Assembly (NCBI GenBank): GCA_017648525.1
Contig: JAGCIP010000007.1
Location: 1-9,203, forward strand
Origin: Clostridia bacterium
GTDB lineage: Bacteria > Bacillota > Clostridia > Christensenellales > Borkfalkiaceae
DNA length: 9,203 bases
Direction: 5' to 3'
Shown here: piece after piece, positions 1-6,249 of the stretch
How the letters are laid out: each line of letters opens with the position of its first letter
How positions within the stretch are numbered: the first letter of the stretch is position 1
Made by a program: the position numbers and the translations under genes
The notes under the pieces: model-generated
What the model was told of the DNA's origin: nothing
Seen by the model: the letters and a program-made list of their open reading frames with translations, nothing else
The model's database searches: none

Positions 1-39
1 TTATCGGCGGCGTCTATTACCGTCCTTAAGGTAGCGTAA
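1..39 (+). other. Possible 3' tail of an unidentified + strand gene
   Basis: All three + frames are open from the left edge and stop at 27-29 (ending IGGVYYRP), 32-34 or 37-39 (ending LSAASITVLKVA). No frame can be chosen from so few codons. The argument for a gene here is positional: a strong intrinsic terminator begins about 20 bp downstream and the next gene is convergent, as expected when a + strand gene ends just left of it. No start codon or promoter is visible on the minus strand in these bases. Product unknown. Confidence 0.3.
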
Positions 40-58
40 GTTTTCTTCTTTTAAGAAA

Positions 59-98
59 ATATCCGCTTGGGCGAAAGCCTAAGCGGATATTTATTATT
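59..98. terminator. Bidirectional intrinsic terminator
   Basis: A 14-bp stem (59-72 with 77-90, one G-U pair) closes on a GAAA tetraloop at 73-76. It is followed on the + strand by a T-rich run (91-100) and on the minus strand by ATTTTCTT. It therefore can end both the minus-strand lipoprotein gene that stops at 100 and any + strand gene entering from the left. A weak AT hairpin (41-47 with 53-59) abuts it on the left. Confidence 0.9.
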
Positions 99-99
99 T

Positions 100-1122
100 T
101 TAGTTAATTTTATCGGTAATAATTTTTAATTGACCGTCTACAACGCCAACAGAAATAGTACCGTGAACGTCCGTTCTAAATAATTTATATTCAGGGTTTG
201 CTTGATTTAACCTGTCCAAGACTTCGGTGGTTGGGTGTCCGTAATAATTATCGCCACCAACTGAAACGACTGCGTGTTTTGGTGCTAACGCTTGCAAAAA
301 CTCCTTACAAGACGAACTGTTAGAACCGTGATGCCCCAACTTAAGAAAATCTACGCCCGTTAAGTTTACGCTCACACCTAGATTTTTAATATTTGCCTTA
401 AACACAGGGTCGTTTAAAACTTTTAAAGCAAGTTTTTCTTGAGAACTACCCGCATCACCCGTGAAAACAAAACGCAAACCGTTGCTTTCAAGGTAAATTA
501 TAGGCGAGATATTATTAACGTTCTCTTGGTCGGGTACTAATGCGCCGTTTAGGTCGTTATAACTACTATCGGCAAGCCCGCTTGGATATGGCGTTAAGAA
601 TATTAGCGAATATCCATCCCCGATAATCGATTTAAAATTATCGTTCCTTTTAATCTCAATGTTTTTATCTTTAGCAAGTTGGTTTACTTGTTGTAAAGTG
701 GGAAAATACTCTAATGCCCACTCGTTTAATTTAGGTAGATAAATTCTAGAAATAGTAAATTCATTGATAATTTTGACAGCATTGCCTATATGGTCTGCGT
801 CTGGGTGCGTGATAATAAAATAATCTATTTTATTTACGCCGTAACCTTTTACGTAATCGATAACGTTTTGAGCCTTTTTATCGTCCGGCTCTGCGCAGTC
901 AATCAAAATGGTTTTGCCGTCTTGTAATTTTATAAATATACAGTCGCCGTTACCAACGTCTAAATAATGCACGGAAAATCCATCTAGCATTTCCCGCTGA
1001 CCGCCATGCCCTTGACCTTGACTTTGACCTTGGTTTTGGTCTAAATCGCCACACCCCGAAAATAGAGTGCAAAACAGCGTTATCAAAAGCAGTATTATGG
1101 CAATTTTTCTTTTGTGTTTCAT
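100..1122 (-). CDS. ComEC-like metallo-beta-lactamase-fold lipoprotein
   Basis: A 340-residue exported hydrolase. Residues 1-24 form a lipoprotein signal: a basic start, a hydrophobic run and a lipobox ending Ser-Gly-Cys24. A Gln/Gly-rich linker follows (about 29-42), then a metallo-beta-lactamase domain. Visible metal-site motifs are H106-x-D108-x-D110-H111, T221-G222-D223, the G263-H-H-G266 segment followed by Ser, and G295-H296-P297. This motif order and the SVGGDNYYGHP stretch are typical of the extracellular C-terminal domain of the DNA-uptake protein ComEC/Rec2 and of stand-alone proteins of that type. No ComEC membrane channel is present, so it is not a full transporter. By family it could act on DNA or a nucleotide outside the membrane; the substrate is unknown. 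It is last in a three-gene operon, 3 bp after the patatin gene. I see no Shine-Dalgarno before its ATG, so coupling to the upstream stop codon (TAAACCATG) is likely. Confidence 0.9.
   Translation of the reverse strand: MKHKRKIAIILLLITLFCTLFSGCGDLDQNQGQSQGQGHGGQREMLDGFSVHYLDVGNGDCIFIKLQDGKTILIDCAEPDDKKAQNVIDYVKGYGVNKIDYFIITHPDADHIGNAVKIINEFTISRIYLPKLNEWALEYFPTLQQVNQLAKDKNIEIKRNDNFKSIIGDGYSLIFLTPYPSGLADSSYNDLNGALVPDQENVNNISPIIYLESNGLRFVFTGDAGSSQEKLALKVLNDPVFKANIKNLGVSVNLTGVDFLKLGHHGSNSSSCKEFLQALAPKHAVVSVGGDNYYGHPTTEVLDRLNQANPEYKLFRTDVHGTISVGVVDGQLKIITDKIN
1011..1040. repeat. Five-unit hexanucleotide repeat (YTTGRY) encoding the Gln-x linker
   Basis: On the + strand the units read CTTGAC, CTTGAC, TTTGAC, CTTGGT and TTTGGT. 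Read in frame on the minus strand they give alternating CAA (Gln) codons with Gly, Ser or Asn, forming the linker between the lipidated cysteine and the metallo-beta-lactamase domain. Unit gain or loss would keep the frame and only change linker length. Confidence 0.8.
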
Positions 1123-1125
1123 GGT

Positions 1126-1941
1126 TTAGCGCTTTTTTAACTTTTTACTCCTTAATCTTTGTAAGTCTTCTTTAATTTTAGGAATAAAAGAAAGAGCGTG
1201 ATGATAGCCTATGTCGTACATAAAACTACCACCGCTTATAGAAACCGAAGAAAACTCGTTTAGGTCTGGGTGCAAGGTAACGTCACTAAATTCATAACCT
1301 TGCCTACTAGGGTTTTCCACACGAGATTGATAAGTTGGGAATAATTTTTTAAGCACACCAAGTTTACTTTCCTTTGTTGCAAGGTCAATGGCAACCACGT
1401 AATCCGCACCCATATTTCTTACCAAATCGGCGGGAATTGCGTTAGAATAAGCACCGTCCACGTATCTTACGCCGTCAATGATAACAGGCTTGAAAAACGG
1501 TGGAATACAACTAGATGCGCAAAGCGCTTTAGCAACGCTACCGCTATCAAAAACCTTTTCTTCGCCCGTTTCTAAAACGGTTGCAACCGCCTTGAACGGT
1601 TTTTTTAATTGTGAAAACTCCAAATCTCCAAGTTCTCTTTTGATAACGTTATATAGCCCCGAAGTATCCATTTGCATCATAAAAAGATTAGTCACTTCGC
1701 CAAAATTAACACGTTTAAGAAGTTCCATTATATCGGTAGAAGAATAACCGTCTGCATAAAACGCACCCACGATACTTCCTATACTAGTTCCCGCAATAAC
1801 GTCAAACTCTATTCCGTTTTCTTCAAACGCTTTAAGCGCACCTAAATGAGCAAATCCCTTTGCCCCGCCCGATCCGAGCGCTAAACCTAACTTTATTTTC
1901 GCAGGCGCCTTTTTTCGTAATAACCAACTGAAAAATCCCAT
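1126..1941 (-). CDS. Patatin-like phospholipase (RssA/YlbK type)
   Basis: A 271-residue serine acyl hydrolase of the patatin family, expected to cleave acyl esters of membrane lipids with a Ser-Asp dyad. All family landmarks are present: the oxyanion-hole glycines G23-S-G-G-A-K-G29, the nucleophile elbow G51-T-S53-I-G55 with catalytic Ser53, and the D162-G163 motif carrying the catalytic Asp. Length and layout fit the short bacterial single-domain type. No signal peptide is evident; the N-terminal MGFFSWLLRKK segment is amphipathic and basic and could sit on the inner membrane face (inference). The C-terminus is Lys/Arg-rich. It lies mid-operon with 3-bp gaps on both sides. Its best Shine-Dalgarno, AAAGGA at 1955-1960, is inside the upstream gene and rather far (13 nt) from the ATG. 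The physiological substrate cannot be told from sequence. Confidence 0.95.
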   Translation of the reverse strand: MGFFSWLLRKKAPAKIKLGLALGSGGAKGFAHLGALKAFEENGIEFDVIAGTSIGSIVGAFYADGYSSTDIMELLKRVNFGEVTNLFMMQMDTSGLYNVIKRELGDLEFSQLKKPFKAVATVLETGEEKVFDSGSVAKALCASSCIPPFFKPVIIDGVRYVDGAYSNAIPADLVRNMGADYVVAIDLATKESKLGVLKKLFPTYQSRVENPSRQGYEFSDVTLHPDLNEFSSVSISGGSFMYDIGYHHALSFIPKIKEDLQRLRSKKLKKR

Positions 1942-1944
1942 TTT

Positions 1945-2577
1945 TTATTCATTTTCCTTTTTAGATTTCTTTAATGAAACCTTAATAATAAACACAACTA
2001 TTAGCAAAATTGCCAAAGCAAATAATCCGTATAATAAATAATCTAAAACGGCTATATTCCAAAGGCTTAAACACAATTCCGCAAGCAACGAAATTATTAT
2101 ACCCGCAATCAAATTCCCTATCGTAACAGGCAAAACCGAATCCTTGAATTTAAGATTTAAGAATACTGCTATTGCCGTTCCCGTCCAAACACCCGTCATA
2201 GGTAATGGTATAGCGACAAACAAAAACACACCCAAAATTTTCAACAAGTTTTCGTTAACGTTATTATTTGGCTTTTTGTCCTTTTGCTTTTCCAAAGTAT
2301 CTTGCGCTTTATCTGAAAAATACCTTTCAATTTTATCTGCAAGAGTAGACACAAATTTTATTCTTTTAAGCAGTTTAAGAATAGGGCGCAATAGAAAGTA
2401 AATGGGGAAAAATACCAGCGTAGAGCCGATATAAGAAAGTAATAACGATAAAATTGCGCCGAGTTCCGCCCCGCGCGCAAACACTATCGCCCCTTTAAGT
2501 TCAATCAGCGGAAAAAATGACATAAGAATAGTTGCCCATACGTCGTTTCCCACTAATTCTTGAATAAATTTAACCAT
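1945..2577 (-). CDS. COG2426 family membrane protein ('small multidrug export', Sm_multidrug_ex)
   Basis: A 210-residue integral membrane protein. Two conserved segments identify the family: P23-L-I-E-L-K-G29 just before the first helix pair and A122-I-P-L-P-M-T-G129 followed by WTGTAIAVFLNL. Hydrophobic segments lie at about 16-35, 40-62, 112-140, 148-168 and 175-200. Residues 70-110 form a charged cytoplasmic-type loop, and the C-terminus is a Lys/Glu tail. The two proline-rich motifs resemble the re-entrant loops of DedA-like transporters. The family label 'multidrug export' is historical and poorly tested; lipid or ion transport is an alternative. It is the first gene of the operon with the patatin and ComEC-like genes. 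The ATG is preceded by only a weak GGTG at 2582-2585. Confidence 0.9.
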   Translation of the reverse strand: MVKFIQELVGNDVWATILMSFFPLIELKGAIVFARGAELGAILSLLLSYIGSTLVFFPIYFLLRPILKLLKRIKFVSTLADKIERYFSDKAQDTLEKQKDKKPNNNVNENLLKILGVFLFVAIPLPMTGVWTGTAIAVFLNLKFKDSVLPVTIGNLIAGIIISLLAELCLSLWNIAVLDYLLYGLFALAILLIVVFIIKVSLKKSKKENE

Positions 2578-2592
2578 AACACACCAAAATCT

Positions 2593-2621
2593 TTGTGTTT
2601 TTTTATAATAATCAGTATAAT
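2593..2621 (+). promoter_or_regulatory. Sigma-A-type promoter for the ttcA-like gene
   Basis: A perfect -10 (TATAAT, 2616-2621) sits 17 bp after a weak -35 (TTGTGT, 2593-2598). The predicted start near 2628 gives a leader of about 57 nt before the ATG at 2685. A second TATAAT at 2604-2609 is also present. The -10 overlaps the -10 of the divergent promoter. Confidence 0.6.
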
Positions 2622-2642
2622 GTATATGCAGAAAAAAATCAA
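2614..2642 (-). promoter_or_regulatory. Sigma-A-type promoter for the COG2426-patatin-lipoprotein operon
   Basis: Read on the minus strand: -35 TTGATT (2642-2637), a 17-bp spacer, and -10 TATACT (2619-2614). The predicted start near 2607 gives a leader of about 30 nt. It shares DNA with the + strand promoter, so both cannot be occupied at once. Confidence 0.7.
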
Positions 2643-2684
2643 CTAAATAATATTATTTTAAATTTAGTCTTTGGAGTATAACGT

Positions 2685-3428
2685 ATGACCACTCAAAACA
2701 TGCTATCTTTTTTAAGAAAAGGTATAACTAAATATAAAATGATAGCCGACGGAGATAAAATAGCCGTTGGCGTTTCGGGCGGGAAAGATAGCGTTACACT
2801 TTTAAAACTTTTAGCCGAATATAAAAGATTTTCGCCCGAGCGCTTTGACCTTATCGCTATAACCGTAGACCTAAATTTTACCGATAATCCAACCGACTAC
2901 ACCCCGCTAAAAGAACTTTGCAAAGAACTTGGCGTAGAGTATTATATAGAGAAAACCGATATAGGCAAAATCGTTTTTGACGTTAGAAAAGAAAGTAATC
3001 CCTGTGCGCTTTGCTCCAAAATGAGAAAGGGCGCATTAAATAATTTAGCAAAGGAAAAAGGCTGTAACAAAGTTGCTTTAGGTCACCACGCAGACGACCT
3101 TATCGATACCCTTTTGCTTTCTTTATTCCACGAAGGTAGACTTTCTACCTTTGCGCCGAAAACTTATTTAGATAAGATAGATTTAACCTTAATTAGACCT
3201 ATGATTATGACCAAAGAAACCAACGTTATATCATATTCAAAAACTCTGCCTGTGGTTAAAAGTTGTTGCCCCGCTAACAAAACGACTAGACGTGAATACG
3301 TTAAAGAAGTTATTGCTAATATCGCAAAAGATATTCCTAACGTACGAGAAATGATATTTACTGCGCTTATTCATCCAGAAAGATATCAACTTTTCGATAA
3401 GTTTGAAAAGCAAATAGATGAATTTTAA
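2685..3428 (+). CDS. ttcA: TtcA-like tRNA 2-thiocytidine biosynthesis ATPase (PP-loop)
   Basis: A 247-residue cytosolic PP-loop enzyme. TtcA activates C32 of certain tRNAs by adenylation and inserts sulfur using a [4Fe-4S] cluster. The sequence shows the PP-loop S31-G-G-K-D-S36, the Cys pair C107-A-L-C110 followed by SKMRKG, the L132-G-H-H-A-D-D138 motif, and a third cysteine site at C194/C195 in KSCCPANKTTRR. These match the three cluster ligands and active-site motifs of the family. It is shorter than the E. coli enzyme (about 310 residues), as is common for Firmicutes-type members. The start is well supported: GGAG at 2673-2676 lies 8 nt before the ATG. It is monocistronic, with its own promoter and a terminator downstream. 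A related sulfur-transferase with another tRNA target remains possible. Confidence 0.87.
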   Translation: MTTQNMLSFLRKGITKYKMIADGDKIAVGVSGGKDSVTLLKLLAEYKRFSPERFDLIAITVDLNFTDNPTDYTPLKELCKELGVEYYIEKTDIGKIVFDVRKESNPCALCSKMRKGALNNLAKEKGCNKVALGHHADDLIDTLLLSLFHEGRLSTFAPKTYLDKIDLTLIRPMIMTKETNVISYSKTLPVVKSCCPANKTTRREYVKEVIANIAKDIPNVREMIFTALIHPERYQLFDKFEKQIDEF

Positions 3429-3460
3429 TATTATATTCCCTTTAAGAAAATTTTTAATAT

Positions 3461-3498
3461 AAAACCCGCTTTTCACTTTCGTGACGAGCGGGTTTTTT
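3461..3498. terminator. Bidirectional intrinsic terminator between convergent genes
   Basis: A perfect 10-bp stem (AAAACCCGCT 3461-3470 with 3487-3496) is capped by an inner 4-bp stem (TCAC 3473-3476 with GTGA 3481-3484) and a TTTC loop. It ends in TTTTTT on the + strand and TTTTATATT on the minus strand. It serves both ttcA (ends 3428) and the wzz-type gene (ends 3501). Confidence 0.9.
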
Positions 3499-3500
3499 CG

Positions 3501-4229
3501 TTATTTTTTCTTTTTTGATTTTTTAGGTTTATCAGCTTCTTTTTCAATGTATGCAACAACCGCTGCTCCCGTTATTGATTCCATTTCATCCCTTCTCTTT
3601 ATGGTATTATCAAGGAAATATATCAAGAATACGGTAAGCGTTGAGATTGCAACGCCCGCAAACAAACCTATTACAGTATATTTAGTATAGAATTTAGTTT
3701 CGGCTATATCGCTTTCCTTTTGCGTTTCAATTATATAAACGTTTTCCGCTTGAACGAAACCGCCCACCTTAGATGAAACAGCAGAAATAAACGCATCCAA
3801 CTTTAAACTTGCAAGGTCTGCCGAAGTATCTGTATAAGTAAGTTTAAAAATTAAACTTTGCGAACTGTAAATCATACCAACAGAGCCACTATTTACATAT
3901 TTCTTCTTGTCTGTCTCGGGAATTTCGTTTTGCTCTTTATAAATCTTATCAGCACTTTCAATAATCTCGTCGCCCCTAATAATGTTAGAAATAGTACCGA
4001 GATAAATTTTACTGAGCGCCGCTTGATTTGAAAGTGCAGATGAACTATTATCTGCCGAAAGCGTAGTTCTAATCATTACTGATTTAGTGGCGGTATAAAC
4101 GGGTTTAATGCGCATAATGCTATAACCAAGCCCTAATAACGCACACAATATAGCAACCAAAACAATAATGAGCAAATTTTTTAACAATAAATTAACTAAA
4201 GGGAATTGTTTTTCTATCTTGTTATTCAT
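3501..4229 (-). CDS. Wzz/YveK-type polysaccharide chain-length protein (second copy)
   Basis: A 242-residue polysaccharide co-polymerase-like membrane protein. Two membrane helices (about 18-39 and 184-206) flank an external domain of about 145 residues. The family's pattern is visible: K42-P-V-Y-T-A just after the first helix and a second helix leading into FLDNTIKRRDEMESITGAAVV, matching the usual Wzz C-terminal segment. There is no fused tyrosine autokinase, no Walker motif and no Tyr cluster; the tail is instead a lysine run (KPKKSKKKK). It is paralogous to the gene just upstream. Start and stop overlap by one base (TAATG), and a strong GGGGG Shine-Dalgarno (4239-4243) lies 9 nt before the ATG inside the upstream gene, so the two are translated together. 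Proteins of this family set the length of capsule or exopolysaccharide chains by acting with a Wzy polymerase. Confidence 0.8.
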   Translation of the reverse strand: MNNKIEKQFPLVNLLLKNLLIIVLVAILCALLGLGYSIMRIKPVYTATKSVMIRTTLSADNSSSALSNQAALSKIYLGTISNIIRGDEIIESADKIYKEQNEIPETDKKKYVNSGSVGMIYSSQSLIFKLTYTDTSADLASLKLDAFISAVSSKVGGFVQAENVYIIETQKESDIAETKFYTKYTVIGLFAGVAISTLTVFLIYFLDNTIKRRDEMESITGAAVVAYIEKEADKPKKSKKKK

Positions 4230-5065
4230 TACGCATTTCCCCCTTCGCTCTCGATAACGGCAATAACGGTTGAACCTGTCAATTCTTCAAATATAGCCTT
4301 ATCCCTAATCGTTTTATCAAGAACTTTAGTTAAATATAAGACGCCGGCAGCTAATATAACGCCCATAAAGCCACCTATTAACGCATACTTAGTTTGAGAA
4401 ACGCTTGAGTCAACCCTGTTTCCACCTAAAGAAATTATATTGTTTTTAACGCCGTTAAAATATTTATTTTGTCCATCAAGCCCCGTACTTTTTATTTCCA
4501 AGTCAAAAGCAAGAATTATGCATTTTAACTTTTCAACGGCTTCTTTTCTATTTGCGTCTGTATAACTTATAGTAAAAGCAAACTGTTCTACGTCGTCTTC
4601 TTTCATTTCAACCTTAGTAGAAATATTCGACTTAATTACTTCTTTAGTTTTTATAGGCTCCTTATTTATAGAATACGGGTCCTCAATTCTTTTAACACGA
4701 GTAGTATAAATATTAATATCTAAATCAGGCTCAACTGTCTGGGAATTAAGATAATTAACGTAATAAAAATTAGCACGGTCTACTACTACGCCCGTTTTAC
4801 AAAAGTCAACTACGGTATCAAAATATGCACTCATAACGTTAACATAAGTTGCCGTACTTCCTTTCCCGCCTTCGTCTTCCCCTGCCATATATACTACCGA
4901 TTCACTAGCAGTATAAACGGGTTTAACAAAATAGGAAAAACCATAACCGCAACCCGTTGAAAAGACAATTATCAAGATTATCATTATTAAATTGTTTTTT
5001 ATTACGAATAGCAAATTTCTTAAGGAAATACCGCCACCGTTTTCTTCTATCAACTTTTCTTCCAT
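4229..5065 (-). CDS. Wzz/YveK-type polysaccharide chain-length protein (first copy)
   Basis: A 278-residue two-helix protein (helices about 26-46 and 226-247) with a larger external domain of about 180 residues. K48-P-V-Y-T-A after helix 1 and VLDKTIRDKAIFEELTG with TVIAVIE after helix 2 align with its downstream paralogue and with the Wzz family. The kinase domain is absent. It follows the NahK-like gene by 19 bp. The Shine-Dalgarno AGGGGAG overlaps that gene's TAG stop and lies 14 nt before the ATG, which is unusually far. An in-frame ATT three codons upstream would be better spaced, but it is a rare initiator, so I keep the ATG. The divergence from the second copy, mostly in the external domain, suggests a hetero-oligomer or two different length settings (inference). 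Confidence 0.8.
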   Translation of the reverse strand: MEEKLIEENGGGISLRNLLFVIKNNLIMIILIIVFSTGCGYGFSYFVKPVYTASESVVYMAGEDEGGKGSTATYVNVMSAYFDTVVDFCKTGVVVDRANFYYVNYLNSQTVEPDLDINIYTTRVKRIEDPYSINKEPIKTKEVIKSNISTKVEMKEDDVEQFAFTISYTDANRKEAVEKLKCIILAFDLEIKSTGLDGQNKYFNGVKNNIISLGGNRVDSSVSQTKYALIGGFMGVILAAGVLYLTKVLDKTIRDKAIFEELTGSTVIAVIESEGGNA

Positions 5066-5084
5066 AACTAAAATAAAGTCTCCC

Positions 5085-6179
5085 CTAATAGTACTTTTTT
5101 ATAATTTCATCGAGTCGTGCACTCTTACGCAAAACGTCTTCCGCAAGGGCTATTTGATTTCTCGCCCTATCCACGTTGTGACCTGGATGTTTTGTCTTAA
5201 AGTATGTATCACCTAAAAGATAATCAGTTAAAAATCTTACCGCAAGTTCAACCGTCATAGCAAAAACGCCCAAATTCATAGTTGCCTTTTCTAATTCGGT
5301 CAAACTTTGTTTAACTTGCGTTATAAAACCTTTGGTAAACGCTTCGTATTTTTCTATTACCAACGAAACGTTTTCAACGTCCGTATCGTCTTCTATTAAA
5401 CTGTTTGCTATAAACCGAATAGCGTCTCCAAAATCGTGCGCAACCGCACCCGGCATAACAGTATCTAAATCTAAAACGGCAAGCGCCTCACCCGTATCTT
5501 TATCAAAACTTACGTTATTACACTTGGTATCGTTGTGCGTCACTCTAATAGGCAACTCGCCTTTATCTAAATAGTCTTGTAAAAGACAAGCCTTTTGTTT
5601 AAAGGACATAAGTTTTTCTATTTCATTTTCAACCCTTTTCACTCTACTTAGCGGGTCGTCTTTAATAGCCTTTTCAAAGGCCTGATAACGAACAGAAGTG
5701 TTATGAAAATCTGGTATAGTAGTATAAAGCGATTGTGCATCAAAGCCGTGCAAATAATTTTGAAATCTACCAAACGCCGTTCCTGCACCTTCAACGATAG
5801 ATAAATCGGTAACCGTGTCGTAAGTTATAGAGTTTGGTATAAACCTATAACAACGCCAGTATTCCCCGTTATCGTCTATAACGAAAGGCTTTCCGTCCGC
5901 CTTGGACAAAAATGCACGCATAACTAATTTCTTGGTAGACAGTTTGCATTGCTCAACCTTTTCACGAACGTAATTAGTCACTCGAACGATATTATCCATA
6001 ACCTTTTCCGGCTCTTTAAAAACGTTCTTGTTAATACGTTGAAGAATAAATTGCCTTTCCACGTCATCACGGACGTATTTTACTAAATAAGTGGAATTTA
6101 TGTTTCCCGTTCCTAATTCTAGACAGTTAACGTATTTTCCATTTATATCGAAAGACTCGCAAAGTTCCCTTATCGTCAA
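5085..6179 (-). CDS. nahK: N-acetylhexosamine 1-kinase-like enzyme (APH fold)
   Basis: A 364-residue cytosolic sugar kinase. NahK/LnpB of bifidobacteria phosphorylates GlcNAc or GalNAc at C1 with ATP, giving the precursor for UDP-HexNAc. From memory of that family, the match runs the full length: G23-x-G-N-I-N-x-T/S-Y-L-V near the N-terminus, FILQRIN, the catalytic loop V213-T-H-N-D217-T-K-x-N-N222 with Asp217 as base, the metal motif D237-L-D-T-V-M-P-G244, and D249-F-G-D-x-I-R-F. C-terminal similarity continues through MTVELAVRFLTDYLLGDTYFKTKHPGHN. The start is TTG at 6177-6179, supported by GGGGG at 6187-6191 with a 7-nt gap and by agreement with the family's N-terminal length; no in-frame ATG is close. 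It heads the operon with both wzz-type genes, which suggests that salvaged amino sugar feeds surface polysaccharide (inference). The exact sugar specificity is not readable. Confidence 0.87.
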   Translation of the reverse strand: MTIRELCESFDINGKYVNCLELGTGNINSTYLVKYVRDDVERQFILQRINKNVFKEPEKVMDNIVRVTNYVREKVEQCKLSTKKLVMRAFLSKADGKPFVIDDNGEYWRCYRFIPNSITYDTVTDLSIVEGAGTAFGRFQNYLHGFDAQSLYTTIPDFHNTSVRYQAFEKAIKDDPLSRVKRVENEIEKLMSFKQKACLLQDYLDKGELPIRVTHNDTKCNNVSFDKDTGEALAVLDLDTVMPGAVAHDFGDAIRFIANSLIEDDTDVENVSLVIEKYEAFTKGFITQVKQSLTELEKATMNLGVFAMTVELAVRFLTDYLLGDTYFKTKHPGHNVDRARNQIALAEDVLRKSARLDEIIKKYY

Positions 6180-6186
6180 TTCGACA

Positions 6187-6191
6187 CCCCC
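6187..6191 (-). promoter_or_regulatory. Ribosome binding site deciding the TTG start of the nahK-like gene
   Basis: Minus-strand GGGGG is 7 nt before TTG 6179. A second run GGGG (6197-6200) lies further upstream. An ATG between the two runs is out of frame and ends after a few codons, so the TTG is preferred. Confidence 0.65.
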
Positions 6192-6208
6192 ATTTTCCCC
6201 TAATAATC

Positions 6209-6236
6209 ATTGTACCATAAGATACTAAAAAATCAA
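6209..6236 (-). promoter_or_regulatory. Extended -10 promoter of the nahK-wzz-wzz operon
   Basis: On the minus strand: -35 TTGATT (6236-6231), a 16-bp spacer ending in TGG, and -10 TACAAT (6214-6209). The TGn directly before the -10 makes it an extended -10 promoter. The predicted start near 6202 gives a leader of about 22 nt. The region just upstream (6250-6295) is almost pure A/T and may act as an UP element or bent DNA. Confidence 0.75.
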
Positions 6237-6249
6237 CATGTATTTATCA

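Noticed and set aside
17..39. Resemblance to the conserved 23S rRNA segment around the I-CeuI site (GTCCTTAAGGTAGCG)
   Set aside because: It has an extra T inside the core and the flanking bases do not continue the rRNA sequence. There is no other rRNA-like sequence nearby, so it is treated as chance.
1011..1040. Short tandem repeat as a CRISPR or regulatory array
   Set aside because: Units are 6 bp with no spacers, in frame inside a coding region, and explained by a Gln-rich linker.
100..1122. Beta-lactamase (antibiotic resistance) reading of the metallo-beta-lactamase-fold lipoprotein
   Set aside because: The HxDxDH, TGD, GHHGS and GHP motif set is that of the ComEC-type branch, not of class B beta-lactamases.
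3237..3476. 79-codon open frame on the minus strand over the end of the ttcA-like gene and the terminator
   Set aside because: It would cross a bidirectional terminator and overlaps a well-supported gene; its product is low-complexity, with no recognisable domain.
5085..6179. Aminoglycoside phosphotransferase (antibiotic resistance) reading of the APH-fold kinase
   Set aside because: Motifs and length match the N-acetylhexosamine 1-kinase branch throughout, and the neighbours are polysaccharide genes, not resistance or mobile elements.
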